Assembly (NCBI RefSeq): GCF_021601625.1 | Contig: NZ_BQHR01000008.1 | Coordinates: 238,743-302,742, forward strand | Length of the DNA: 64,000 bases | From: Pseudomonas paraglycinae | GTDB lineage: Bacteria; Pseudomonadota; Gammaproteobacteria; Pseudomonadales; Pseudomonadaceae | Direction of reading: 5' to 3' | Part shown: positions 1-7,629 of the stretch, one piece after another | Numbering within the stretch: position 1 is the stretch's first letter | Layout of the letters: every line of letters starts with the position of its first letter | Program-made: the position numbers and the translations under genes | The notes under the pieces: generated by a model | What the model saw: only the letters and a program-made list of their open reading frames with translations | Told to the model about the DNA's origin: nothing | Database searches by the model: none

Positions 1-863
1 ATCGCCAGAATCAGCACCCCGGCAATCACATGCCGAATCATCCCGATCCCGCCACTCAGCGACACCCCGCCCAGCACGCAGGCCGAAATCACCGTCAGCT
101 CAAAACCCTGCCCGATCATCGGCTGCCCTGAAGTCATCCGCGAAGCCAGAATCACCCCCGCCAACGCACCAATAACCCCGTGCACCGCAAAGATGATGAT
201 CTTCGTACGGTCAACATTCACCCCCGCCAGCAACGCTGCTTCCTGATTGCCGCCGATGGCCATGGTGTTGCGCCCGTAGGTCGTGTAGTTCAGCAGCCAG
301 CCGAAAAACAGGAAGCAGACGATAGTGATCAGGATCGGCACCGGCACGCCGAACAACTGGCCGTTACCGAACACGAAAAACGATTCCTGCGAGACGCCCA
401 CCGCTTTGCCGTTGGCAAAAATGTAGGCCAGGCCACGGACGATCTGCATGGTCGCCAGCGTCGTGATCAACGCGTTGACCCGCAACTTGGCGATCACGAT
501 GCCGTTGATCAACCCGACGATCAGCCCCATCACCAGCGCAGCGCTGACACCTAGAAGCACGCTGTTGGTGTCGCGCATCACCACCGCCGCAACCACCCCG
601 GCGCAGGCAATCACCGAACCCACCGACAAGTCGAAATGCCCCGACGCCAAGCAATACAACATGGTGCACGCGGCGATCCCGGTAGTGGAAATCGCCAGAC
701 CCAGGCCACGCATGTTCAGCGGCGAGAGAAAGTTGTCGATCAGCAAGGTGCAGGCGATAAAAATGCCCACTGCCGCCAGCAGCATCACCCAGTCATCGAG
801 GAAGCGCCGCATGTCCAGAGGTTTGCGCTCGGTCGGCAGGGTTTCGTTTTGGGTTGTCATCAT
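1..863 (-). CDS. araH: L-arabinose-type ABC transporter permease (3' end cut by window edge)
   Basis: Inner-membrane permease of a high-affinity pentose importer. I translated it from the sequence: it opens MMTTQNETLPTERKPLDM and continues with long hydrophobic helices and the AraH/RbsC/XylH-type stretches ASGHFDLSVGSV and GGNQEAALLAGV. About 287 codons are present; the family is usually about 320, so roughly the last 35 residues lie outside the window. The start ATG is 9 bp after the araG stop and has an AGAGGTGAC ribosome site. It is the third gene of araF-araG-araH. Sugar specificity is inferred from family resemblance and from the adjacent lactonase and dehydrogenase; galactose or fucose cannot be excluded. 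Confidence 0.9.
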   Translation of the reverse strand, partial: MMTTQNETLPTERKPLDMRRFLDDWVMLLAAVGIFIACTLLIDNFLSPLNMRGLGLAISTTGIAACTMLYCLASGHFDLSVGSVIACAGVVAAVVMRDTNSVLLGVSAALVMGLIVGLINGIVIAKLRVNALITTLATMQIVRGLAYIFANGKAVGVSQESFFVFGNGQLFGVPVPILITIVCFLFFGWLLNYTTYGRNTMAIGGNQEAALLAGVNVDRTKIIIFAVHGVIGALAGVILASRMTSGQPMIGQGFELTVISACVLGGVSLSGGIGMIRHVIAGVLILA

Positions 864-872
864 AGTCACCTC

Positions 873-2417
873 TCAGTTCGCCACGCCGTCAGCGCGGTGG
901 CGCGGCAAAGCCAGTTGCAGCAGGTTGGATTCGTTGGCCTGGTCGCGGCTGACTTCGCCACGCAGGGCGCCCTCGCACAGCACCAGAATGCGGTCGGAAA
1001 TGCCCATCACTTCCATCAGATCGCTGGACACCACGATCACCGAAATGCCGTCGGCGGCCAGGTTATGGATGATCTGGTAGATCTCAGCCTTGGCGCCGAT
1101 GTCGATGCCCCGGGTCGGCTCGTCGAGCAGCAGGACTTTCATCGGCATCGACAGCCAGCGGCCGAGAATGGCTTTTTGCTGATTGCCCCCGGACAGGAAC
1201 TTGATCTGTTGCCCGGCGTGGGGCGTTTTCACTTTCAGGGCCTTGATCTGTTTGTCGGCGTTGCCCTTCTCCCAGATCCCGCGCAGCAGGCAACCGAGCC
1301 CGGAGTTCGCGCCCCGTGCACTGATGTTGATGTTCTCGGCGACGCTGGCGAGCGGGATGATGCCTTCCTTCTTGCGGTCTTCCGGGCACAACAGAATCCC
1401 GGCGGCAATCGCATCGCGGGGCGAACGCAGTTTCAGTTCATGACCGCGCAATTCCAGGCGTCCGGCGGTGTTGCGTTCGAGACCGCTGAGCAGCCGGAAC
1501 AGCTCGGTGCGCCCGGCCCCGACCAGTCCGAACAAACCCAGAATCTCGCCTTTGTGCGCATCGAAACTGATCGGCTCGCGCAGGCCCGGGCCGAGCAATC
1601 CATCGACTCTCAGCGCCACGGCACCGCGCGGGCGACCGCGATAATCGTAGATGTCCTGAATGTCGCGCCCGACCATGCAGGTCACCAGTTGATCATGGGT
1701 CAACTGGCTCATGTCGTCGAAGGTGCGCACGTAGCGGCCGTCCTTGAACACCGTCACCGCGTCGCAGATGCGGAACACTTCTTCCATGCGATGGGAGACG
1801 TAGAGCACGACTTTGCCTTCGTCGCGCAGTCGGCCGATGATCGCCATCAACCGGTCGATTTCCCGCGCCGAAAGGCTGCTGGTCGGTTCGTCAAAGGCAA
1901 TCACATGCGCGCCACGGGACAGCGCCTTGGCGATTTCAACCAGTTGCCGCTGACCGAGGGACAGGCGTCCGACCTTGGTCTGCGGGTCGATTTCATCGGC
2001 CAGGCCTTTGAGGCAAGCCAAGGCTTGCTGGCGCAGCGCGCCGCGATTGATCAGGCCGAAACTGGCCGGCAGGTGACCGAGAAACAGGTTCTCGGCCACG
2101 GTCATTTCCGGCACCAGATGCAACTCCTGGTGAATCACCGCCACGCCGCTGCCGATGCTGTCGGCGGTGGACTTGAACGCCATCGTCCGCTCGCCGATCT
2201 GCAGCTCGCCGCTGCTCGGAACGTAGGCACCGCCGAGGATCTTCAGCAGGGTCGATTTGCCGGCGCCGTTCTCGCCCATCAAGGCGTGAACCTGCCCGGG
2301 GTGAGCGACGAAACTGATGCCGTCCAGCGCCTTCACGCCCGGGAAGGTCTTGCCGATCCCGTTGAAACGCAGGCTGCCGCTGGCGCTGTGTTCTTGTGTC
2401 TGTACTTGCGCGTGCAT
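873..2417 (-). CDS. araG: L-arabinose-type ABC transporter, duplicated ATP-binding subunit
   Basis: Energises sugar import with AraF and AraH. The 514-residue protein has two fused ABC domains, as in all AraG/RbsA/XylG proteins. The first has a full Walker A (GENGAGKST, about residues 48-56), a signature-like LSLGQRQLVEIAKAL and Walker B FDEPTSSLS. The second has the degenerate P-loop GLVGAGRTE usual for this family, then the signature LSGGNQQKAILGRWL and Walker B LLLDEPTRGID. Length fits AraG (about 500-515). It lies 56 bp downstream of araF and 9 bp upstream of araH, so a single transcript is likely. Confidence 0.93.
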   Translation of the reverse strand: MHAQVQTQEHSASGSLRFNGIGKTFPGVKALDGISFVAHPGQVHALMGENGAGKSTLLKILGGAYVPSSGELQIGERTMAFKSTADSIGSGVAVIHQELHLVPEMTVAENLFLGHLPASFGLINRGALRQQALACLKGLADEIDPQTKVGRLSLGQRQLVEIAKALSRGAHVIAFDEPTSSLSAREIDRLMAIIGRLRDEGKVVLYVSHRMEEVFRICDAVTVFKDGRYVRTFDDMSQLTHDQLVTCMVGRDIQDIYDYRGRPRGAVALRVDGLLGPGLREPISFDAHKGEILGLFGLVGAGRTELFRLLSGLERNTAGRLELRGHELKLRSPRDAIAAGILLCPEDRKKEGIIPLASVAENINISARGANSGLGCLLRGIWEKGNADKQIKALKVKTPHAGQQIKFLSGGNQQKAILGRWLSMPMKVLLLDEPTRGIDIGAKAEIYQIIHNLAADGISVIVVSSDLMEVMGISDRILVLCEGALRGEVSRDQANESNLLQLALPRHRADGVAN

Positions 2418-2473
2418 TTAAGCCACCTCATCACACCGTTCAAGCGGCCCGGCTGCCCGGGCCGCCGCTGCCG

Positions 2474-3478
2474 TCAGTTCCACAGGCCGATCTTCTCCAG
2501 CTCCTGCTTGAAGTTGTCGCGGGTGATCAGGGTGACGTCGTCCATCGCGGTGTACTTCGGTGGTTCTTTGCCGGTGGTGACCCACTCGTGCATCATCTCG
2601 GCGGTCTTGTAGCCTTCGATGTGCGGGCTCGGCAGCATTGAACCGTAGAAGCCGCTGTTGGGCTTTTTCAGTTCGCCGATGGCGTCGGTGCCGTTGATGC
2701 CGATGCCGATCACATTGGCCGCGGCAAACCCGGCGGCTTCAGTGGCGCGCACGCCGCCGAGCACGGTGTTGTCGTTCATGCCGCCGATGATCAGGTTCTT
2801 CGCCGCACTCGGCAGCTTGACCAGCGCCGAGTTGGTGGCATCCATGCTGCCCGGTACGTCGAGGGTTTTCAGGGCGGCGGTCAGAATGTGATCTTTCGGC
2901 ATGCCCGCGTCTTCGAGGGCCTTCATCGAGCCGTCGGTGCGCTTCTTGCCGGTGTCGAGTTCGTTGTAGGTGTTGACCACCGCGTAGGTGTCTTTCCAGT
3001 CCCAGTTACGCTTTTTCGCCTCGGCGGCCATGGCGGCGCCCTGCTTCTGGCCGACTTCGAAGGCGGCCATGCCGAGGTACGGCACGTCCTCCATGAACTT
3101 GCCATTGGCGTCGACGAAACGGTCGTCGACGGCGATCACTTTCAGGTCATTGAGTTTGGCCTTGGCCATGATCGCCGGGCCGAGGGACACATCCGGCGGG
3201 CAGATGACGAAGCCCTTGGCGCCGTTGGCCGCGAGGCTGTCGATGGCCGAGAGGGTTTTCTCGCCGTCCGGCACGGCGATCTTGATCAGCTCGAAGCCTT
3301 TGTCCTTGGCAGCTTTCTCGGCGAAGGCCCATTCAGTCTGGAACCACGGCTCTTCGGCCTGTTTGACCAGGAAGCCGATCTTCACCGGATCGGCGGCCAG
3401 CAGCGAACTGCTCAGGCTGAACGCAGTGACCGCCAGCGCGGTACTGCACAGGGTACGAATCCCGAAACGACGTTTCAT
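2474..3478 (-). CDS. araF: Periplasmic L-arabinose-type substrate-binding protein
   Basis: Periplasmic receptor that delivers sugar to AraG/AraH. It has 334 residues with a cleavable Sec signal peptide (MKRRFGIRTLC...SSSLLA, likely cleavage before ADPVKIGF). The mature part starts with the typical type I binding-protein strand VKIGFLVKQAEEPWFQTEW and later has the hinge-like NVIGIGINGTDAIGEL. The start is supported by AAGGAGTCTGCTT just upstream of ATG. The 144-bp gap to the dehydrogenase carries a regulator-like palindrome (see 3566-3586), so the transporter may have its own control as well as read-through from upstream. Confidence 0.92.
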   Translation of the reverse strand: MKRRFGIRTLCSTALAVTAFSLSSSLLAADPVKIGFLVKQAEEPWFQTEWAFAEKAAKDKGFELIKIAVPDGEKTLSAIDSLAANGAKGFVICPPDVSLGPAIMAKAKLNDLKVIAVDDRFVDANGKFMEDVPYLGMAAFEVGQKQGAAMAAEAKKRNWDWKDTYAVVNTYNELDTGKKRTDGSMKALEDAGMPKDHILTAALKTLDVPGSMDATNSALVKLPSAAKNLIIGGMNDNTVLGGVRATEAAGFAAANVIGIGINGTDAIGELKKPNSGFYGSMLPSPHIEGYKTAEMMHEWVTTGKEPPKYTAMDDVTLITRDNFKQELEKIGLWN

Positions 3479-3565
3479 AAGCAGACTCCTTGTTATTTTT
3501 CTTGAGCGTTATTTGAAAAACGTTAAAGCGGTCGAAGCGTTTCCTGCTAATCATGACGACAATAG

Positions 3566-3586
3566 TCATATCGTATGATGATTGGA
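3566..3586 (-). promoter_or_regulatory. Candidate GntR operator upstream of araF
   Basis: Read on the minus strand this site is AATCATCATACGATATGAC. It shares the core AATCATCATAyGAT with the site in the promoter of the GntR-type regulator gene at 6366-6382. It lies about 90 bp upstream of the araF start. The repeat is imperfect here (ATCATacgATATGA). The assignment to the local regulator is inference from the shared motif and from gene context. Confidence 0.55.
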
Positions 3587-3622
3587 TTTCAGGCGGACCT
3601 TTCCACCTGGAAACCGCTTTCG

Positions 3623-4441
3623 TCAGTCGTGGTACATCACCGAGCGACCACCATCGATGGTGATGCACGAGGCATTGATGAACGGCGCTTCATCGCTGGC
3701 CAGAAACACGGCGGTCATCGCCACTTCAATCGGCTGACCGATGCGTTTGGGTGGATGCAGATCGAAAGCGCGCTGACGTTCGGCGTGCGGGTCGGCGAAG
3801 CCGTTCCAGTAATCGACGTTGAGCTGGGTTTCGATGTAACCAGGGGCGATGGCGTTAACGCGAATGCCCTTCGGCGCGTACTCGATGCCCAGCGCGCGGG
3901 TCAGCCCGAGCAGGCCATGCTTGGCCACCGGGTACGGGAAGCAGCCGGGAATGATGTTTGTGGAATGGGTCGAGGCAATGTTGATGATGCTGCCGATGCC
4001 CTGCTCGATCATCTGCGGCAATACGGCTTTGCAGCCATACCAGGCGCCGTCGAGGTCGATGGCGAAGCAGCGTTTCCAGTCTTCTTCGGTCATTTCCAGC
4101 GGATCACGGAACACGTTGACCCCGGCGCAATTCACCAGCACGTCGATGCGACCGTGCAGCTCGATGGCCAGTTTGGCCATGGCGTGCAGATCCTGCTGAC
4201 GCGAGACGTCGGCCTTGATCGCCTGCACATCGGCGCCCTGCTCGCGCCAATGCGCAGCGACTTTCTCGACCTTTTCAGCCTGGATATCGCTGATCACCAG
4301 TTTGGCCTGCTGCGAGGCGAAGGTCGCGACGATTGCTTCGCCGATGCCTTGAGCGGCACCGGTCAGCAGCACGACCTTGTTTTTCAGGCGCTCACCTTTC
4401 GGTGGCTTGGGCACCGGTGGCAGGGACAGAGGTTCAGCCAT
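3623..4441 (-). CDS. SDR family sugar dehydrogenase (probable aldose 1-dehydrogenase)
   Basis: Classical short-chain dehydrogenase of 272 residues with NAD(P) motif TGAAQGIG (about residues 28-35), NCAG, a catalytic serine in NIASTHS and the YPVAK dyad. The N-terminal extension MAEPLSLPPVPKPPKGERL is longer than the usual SDR start, but ATG is preceded by a good AGGAG. Sitting between a lactonase gene and araFGH, it most likely oxidises the imported sugar to its lactone, as in the bacterial L-arabinose oxidative pathway; substrate is inferred. Its expression appears to be controlled by the structured leader and terminator just upstream. Family confidence is high, substrate confidence moderate. 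Confidence 0.88.
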   Translation of the reverse strand: MAEPLSLPPVPKPPKGERLKNKVVLLTGAAQGIGEAIVATFASQQAKLVISDIQAEKVEKVAAHWREQGADVQAIKADVSRQQDLHAMAKLAIELHGRIDVLVNCAGVNVFRDPLEMTEEDWKRCFAIDLDGAWYGCKAVLPQMIEQGIGSIINIASTHSTNIIPGCFPYPVAKHGLLGLTRALGIEYAPKGIRVNAIAPGYIETQLNVDYWNGFADPHAERQRAFDLHPPKRIGQPIEVAMTAVFLASDEAPFINASCITIDGGRSVMYHD

Positions 4442-4444
4442 GAA

Positions 4445-4597
4445 TCAGGACTCCTGTTCGAAAGCATAAAAAAACCGGGCATCTGACGATGTCCGGTCTG
4501 GAAGGCTTCTGGAACAAAACAGGCGAGCGCACGCCACGGTGCCGAAACGGCCCGAAGCGCTGACTCCGCTGTGGAGTGCGATGGAAATTCGCTGCAT
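4445..4597 (-). CDS. Putative 50-codon leader ORF upstream of the SDR gene
   Basis: Small open frame, found by reading the leader. It begins MQRISIALHSGVSASGRF and ends FYAFEQES, then TGA. Its start ATG has AGGTGAAG just upstream, and that ribosome site begins inside the 5' arm of the 12-bp stem (4605-4616). The frame runs through the intrinsic terminator (4468-4497) and stops 3 bp before the SDR ATG, so translation would both disturb the terminator and couple to the SDR gene. Serine is frequent (9 of 50). It resembles no protein domain I know. Whether it is translated, or is only an open frame across a structured RNA, cannot be decided from sequence alone. Confidence 0.45.
   Translation of the reverse strand: MQRISIALHSGVSASGRFGTVACARLFCSRSLPDRTSSDARFFYAFEQES
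4468..4497 (-). terminator. Intrinsic terminator / attenuator ahead of the SDR gene
   Basis: On the minus strand ACCGGACATC pairs with GATGCCCGGT (one G-U pair, 4-nt loop), followed by seven T. It lies in the leader of the SDR gene, 27 bp before its ATG, not at the end of an operon. It could end the lactonase transcript, but its position within a 5' leader and within a leader ORF fits attenuation. Confidence 0.85.
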
Positions 4598-4616
4598 CAC
4601 TTCACCTGTTTTGTTC
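4512..4616 (-). ncRNA. Structured leader RNA, candidate riboswitch or attenuator
   Basis: GAACAAAACAGG (4616-4605 read on the minus strand) pairs perfectly over 12 bp with CCTGTTTTGTTC (4523-4512). Within this closing stem lie further hairpins: GCGA/TCGC, ACTCC-acagc-GGAGT, and GCCG-ttt-CGGC inside an outer GCGC/GCGC. This multi-branch domain ends 15 nt before the intrinsic terminator. The layout is that of an aptamer plus expression platform. I see no signature of TPP, FMN, cobalamin, SAH, glycine or guanidine riboswitches. An alternative is a very small element with 12-bp terminal inverted repeats. Confidence 0.6.
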
Positions 4617-4651
4617 TTTTTAAGTGTGAGTGCGTGTTACTGCTGGAGCCG

Positions 4652-4681
4652 ACTATAAACCCGACCGCCAAATAATCTCAA
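4652..4681 (-). promoter_or_regulatory. Probable sigma-70 promoter of the SDR (and araFGH) transcript
   Basis: On the minus strand: TTGAGA (4681-4676), 18-bp spacer, TATAGT (4657-4652). Transcription would begin near 4645, giving a leader of about 200 nt that contains the structured domain and terminator. The promoter lies in the gap after the lactonase stop. Confidence 0.6.
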
Positions 4682-4694
4682 TATATAATTTTGC

Positions 4695-4711
4695 ATCCCA
4701 TATTTTGGGAT
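4695..4711. promoter_or_regulatory. Inverted repeat ATCCCA-N5-TGGGAT, candidate operator
   Basis: A perfect 6+6 inverted repeat with a 5-bp AT spacer immediately after the lactonase stop codon. It sits just upstream of the -35 element at 4676-4681, roughly 50-65 bp upstream of the predicted start of transcription, a typical activator position. It does not match the AATCATCATAyGAT motif found at araF and at the GntR gene, so a different regulator would bind it. Confidence 0.4.
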
Positions 4712-5587
4712 TTATCCTGCGAAACGCGTACAGAGCTTTCCGGCGACATCAACCCGCAGCGACAGCACGGCGCCATCCAGCGGATGGTTCAGCGGACTTT
4801 TGGCGCTGGTGATGTACAGGGTTTTCAGGTCGGCACCGCCGAACACGCAACTGGTCGGGCGGCTGATCGGCAGTTCGATCCTTCGGTCGATCTGGCCATC
4901 CGGTGTAAGGCGCAGCAGGCAGCTGCCGTCCCAGCGGGCGTTCCACACGTAGCCTTCGGCGTCCATCGCCGAACCGTCCGGGCCACCGTGCTGATCGGCG
5001 CTGTACCAAGGCTGGGCAGTGTCGAGGTTGCCGTCGGTGTGAATGAAATAGCGGTACAAGGTGCTGTCGAGGCTGTCGCCGAACAGCAGCGTGGTGCCGT
5101 CGTCGCTCCAGAGCAGCGTGTTGGGAATGCCCAGCCCCCGTAACAAGGGTGTGACCCTTTTATCCGGATCAATCCGGAACAGCCCGCCGGAACGACGGAT
5201 GATCGGCAGATCCTGACCCTGCTCGCCAATGTTGTTTTGCATGGTGCCGAGCCACAAACGGCCCTGGCCATCACAACGTGCTTCGTTGGCGCGATTGCCC
5301 GGCTGCGGATCGGCGACGCAGAACAGCGTCAGTCGCGGCTCAAGTCCGGGGGAATCGAGATCGAGCCGGTAGACGCCGCTGCTCAGGGTCACCAACGCGT
5401 CGCCGCTGGCGCAGGGAATGAACGCCGAGACGTGCTCCGGCATCTGCCAGATCTGCACGTTCTGCCCGATCAGGCGCAGCGCCTGCTTTCCGGCGATGTC
5501 CACCCAGTACAGCGCCTGGGTCGGCGCATCCCAGAACGGGCCTTCGCCCAGTTGCGCCCGATGTTCTGTCACCGCAGTCCACGTCAT
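4712..5587 (-). CDS. SMP-30/gluconolactonase family sugar lactonase
   Basis: Six-bladed beta-propeller lactonase of 291 residues. Family landmarks are LGEGPFWD near the N-terminus (metal-binding Glu), the NEARCDGQGRLWLGT block, IPNTLLWSDDGTTLLFGDS and the final SCVFGGADLKTLYITSA. It would hydrolyse the aldonolactone made by the neighbouring dehydrogenase. The start ATG follows an excellent AGGAGGTTGC site. It lies 25 bp after the GntR-type regulator gene, in the same orientation and probably co-transcribed. L-arabinonolactone is the likely substrate by context; galactono- or gluconolactone is possible. Confidence 0.88.
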   Translation of the reverse strand: MTWTAVTEHRAQLGEGPFWDAPTQALYWVDIAGKQALRLIGQNVQIWQMPEHVSAFIPCASGDALVTLSSGVYRLDLDSPGLEPRLTLFCVADPQPGNRANEARCDGQGRLWLGTMQNNIGEQGQDLPIIRRSGGLFRIDPDKRVTPLLRGLGIPNTLLWSDDGTTLLFGDSLDSTLYRYFIHTDGNLDTAQPWYSADQHGGPDGSAMDAEGYVWNARWDGSCLLRLTPDGQIDRRIELPISRPTSCVFGGADLKTLYITSAKSPLNHPLDGAVLSLRVDVAGKLCTRFAG

Positions 5588-5612
5588 GCAACCTCCTGTC
5601 TTGTTGTTTTTG

Positions 5613-6329
5613 TCAGCTGGCTTTTTTGTCGGCCATCACCTGCGGGTAGAACCGCTTGATGGCCAGGTCGGCATTGTCGATCAGGGTCATGCAGGCCCAC
5701 ACCCCGCGCGCGGCATCCCGGGCGGCGATGGCGTCGGCCATGTCTTTGTGGATGGGCAGAGTGCGGCGCAATTCATCGGGATCGGCCGCAGAAACTTCGA
5801 AGGACACGGCGAGCAGCGCGCCGAGGGCCGGCACCATTTGCTCGATGAATTGATTGTGGCTGGCGGCGAGAATGCATTCGTGGAAGAACTGATCGGCGCG
5901 GTTGTAATCGATGCCGCTGTCGACCGCACGCTCGAGCGCGTTGTAGGCCTGCTGCACGGCTTGCACCTGTTCGACGGTCGCCCGCTCGCAGGCCCAGCGC
6001 ACCGCCATCGGTTCGATGGTGCGGCGCAGGTCGAGCAGGTCATCGACGAAGTTTTCCGGCAGACCGCTGCGCGACAGCCAGCCCACGACTTGCGGATCGA
6101 ACAGGTTCCAGCGCTTGATCGGCAGCACCCGTGTGCCGACTTTCGGCCCGACTTCGAGCATGCCTTTGGCGACCAGGGTCTTGATGGCTTCGCGGATCAC
6201 GGTGCGGCTGACACCGAGTTGCTCGCCCAGATCGGCCTCGACCTTGATCGCCTGCCCCGGCTTGACCTGGCCGGCGGCAATCCAGGTACCCAGCCAGTCA
6301 ACCGTTGATGCGTGGAAACTGCTCGACAT
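5613..6329 (-). CDS. FadR-subfamily GntR transcriptional regulator
   Basis: DNA-binding regulator, about 238 residues. The N-terminal winged helix contains LGEQLGVSRTVIREAIKTLVAKGMLEV, and the C-terminal FCD ligand domain has its acidic and histidine metal-site residues (for example DQFFHECILAASHNQF). I chose the ATG at 6329 (MSSSFHAST), which has GGAG at good spacing, over an in-frame GTG two codons upstream. It heads the sugar module. An operator-like palindrome lies inside its own promoter and a related one precedes araF, suggesting an autoregulated sugar-responsive repressor. The effector is probably the sugar, its lactone or a downstream keto-deoxy acid; this is inference. Confidence 0.87.
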   Translation of the reverse strand: MSSSFHASTVDWLGTWIAAGQVKPGQAIKVEADLGEQLGVSRTVIREAIKTLVAKGMLEVGPKVGTRVLPIKRWNLFDPQVVGWLSRSGLPENFVDDLLDLRRTIEPMAVRWACERATVEQVQAVQQAYNALERAVDSGIDYNRADQFFHECILAASHNQFIEQMVPALGALLAVSFEVSAADPDELRRTLPIHKDMADAIAARDAARGVWACMTLIDNADLAIKRFYPQVMADKKAS

Positions 6330-6361
6330 GGACACTCCGAAGCCGTTCGCTGTGGATGCCC

Positions 6362-6390
6362 AAGCTAATCATCATATGATTAAACGTCAA
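6362..6390 (-). promoter_or_regulatory. GntR gene promoter with embedded palindromic operator
   Basis: On the minus strand a -35 TTGACG (6390-6385) is followed by a 17-bp spacer and a weak -10 TAGCTT. The spacer is filled by the palindrome TAATCATATGATGATTA (6382-6366). Placement of a near-perfect operator between -35 and -10 is typical of autorepression. The same core occurs before araF. Confidence 0.6.
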
Positions 6391-6458
6391 TCGGGATTTT
6401 TAGGCTGGCGGACACAAGGCCTCAGGGGTACAACTCATCCCCCCCGAAGCGACCGACC

Positions 6459-7520
6459 TCAGGGGGCCGGAGGTGAGATCAATGGCACTGCCTGGTCAGC
6501 AAAACTTTCGGTATAAACGACGTCCTTGGTTGCCCCCGCCACTTCCGCGAAGCGACAGGCAAAGAACTGGCTTCCATGATTGGAAACACCCCCAGCGCTG
6601 GTCAAGAAGTTGAACCGCAGATCCCTGACGTGCGAATCCCTTTTTTGCGGCGGGACAATCATATTGATGACCAACCGCACGTAAGCGAGCGCTTCGCCAT
6701 GTTCGAAAACGCGGTCGATTTCCAATCCATGAGTATTTTCATCGCGGGGGGGATTCTGGGTACCGAGCCAACCAGTGACAGGGGAGGAGTTGAATGCCAC
6801 GACTTTTGAAACTTTGATCAGGTGCTCGCTGGATCTGGGCATTGCATAGGCCAACTGCTGCGCCAGACCGCCTCCAAGGGAATGCCCCAAAGCAACGACC
6901 TTCACATCAGGCGGCAGTCGATGCTGGCGAATGCGGGTCTGTATTTCATCCTCGAAGACCCGAGCCACAATATCTCGCGTTATATCGTATTGGTCTTCGC
7001 CACGCAGTTTTGTCGGGATGAACCAGCGAGCATTGGATTCCCAGTCCTGATGCTGATCACCCTCGGTACCACGAAAAACGATAGCGACCTCGGAAACGTC
7101 ACTGCTTCCCTTGCCCGTTCGATGCTCCCATACACTGAAAAACAACTTCGCTTTCTCAGCCTTTTTGGCCAGATTGGGTCCAGGGAACTGAGTCCATGCG
7201 TACCAGCCGGGCGTGGGGATCGTCACATCACTGTGAGGTTTACACGATCGCTCGAACTGCTTGGATAAGGGCTCGGTCACTTGTTTGATATTGGCCTGCA
7301 CCAGTTGTTGCTTGTAATCAGGCCATTTCAAGTGATAGGCATTCGCCGCGAGGGCTGTATAAACCCAATAATTCTTCGCGACTGTTTCAACGTCATGATG
7401 AATCGTGTAACTGCTCTGATCATGCTCTCGAATCAGTACGGTGTCCGGTTTCTGTACCCATGAGCTGCATCCCGTCTGCAAAACGATCAACGTCAGCGCA
7501 CCGACTTGATGTCTGTTCAT
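6459..7520 (-). CDS. Lipase-like alpha/beta hydrolase, putative lipoprotein
   Basis: The protein contains GHSLGGGLAQQLAY, the nucleophile elbow of class 3-type lipases, preceded by VVALGHSLGG and an upstream FRGTEGD block that fits the oxyanion region. The N-terminus MNRHQVGALTLIVLQTGCSS ends in a cysteine after G like a lipobox, though the residue at -3 is Q, so lipidation is uncertain. I placed the start at 7520, about 9 bp after AAGGGG; in-frame starts also exist at 7526 and 7547. It is flanked by the GntR gene and by a DUF1285 gene on the same strand, with no obvious functional link. Substrate unknown. Confidence 0.75.
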   Translation of the reverse strand: MNRHQVGALTLIVLQTGCSSWVQKPDTVLIREHDQSSYTIHHDVETVAKNYWVYTALAANAYHLKWPDYKQQLVQANIKQVTEPLSKQFERSCKPHSDVTIPTPGWYAWTQFPGPNLAKKAEKAKLFFSVWEHRTGKGSSDVSEVAIVFRGTEGDQHQDWESNARWFIPTKLRGEDQYDITRDIVARVFEDEIQTRIRQHRLPPDVKVVALGHSLGGGLAQQLAYAMPRSSEHLIKVSKVVAFNSSPVTGWLGTQNPPRDENTHGLEIDRVFEHGEALAYVRLVINMIVPPQKRDSHVRDLRFNFLTSAGGVSNHGSQFFACRFAEVAGATKDVVYTESFADQAVPLISPPAP

Positions 7521-7629
7521 TTCCATGCCCCTTCTGGCGAGTGGCATCTTGCCACACTACAGCTATAGCAGCTGCCGGAAAGGATTCAAGCGGGCTCGAT
7601 CTGCGCAGTGGCGCCAGGCGGACAACATC

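Noticed and set aside
636-2612. A 658-codon plus-strand open frame over araG
   Set aside because: Antisense to araG, with H/Q/R-rich composition typical of a shadow frame in GC-rich DNA and no domain resemblance.
4512-4616. Leader as a small mobile element with 12-bp terminal inverted repeats
   Set aside because: Kept only as an alternative: no target-site duplication is visible outside the repeats, and position between promoter, terminator and start codon fits a regulatory RNA better.
6425-6480. C-run/G-run inverted repeat downstream of the lipase-like gene as a terminator
   Set aside because: CCCCC and GGGGG can pair, but the loop is long and no T-run follows on either strand.
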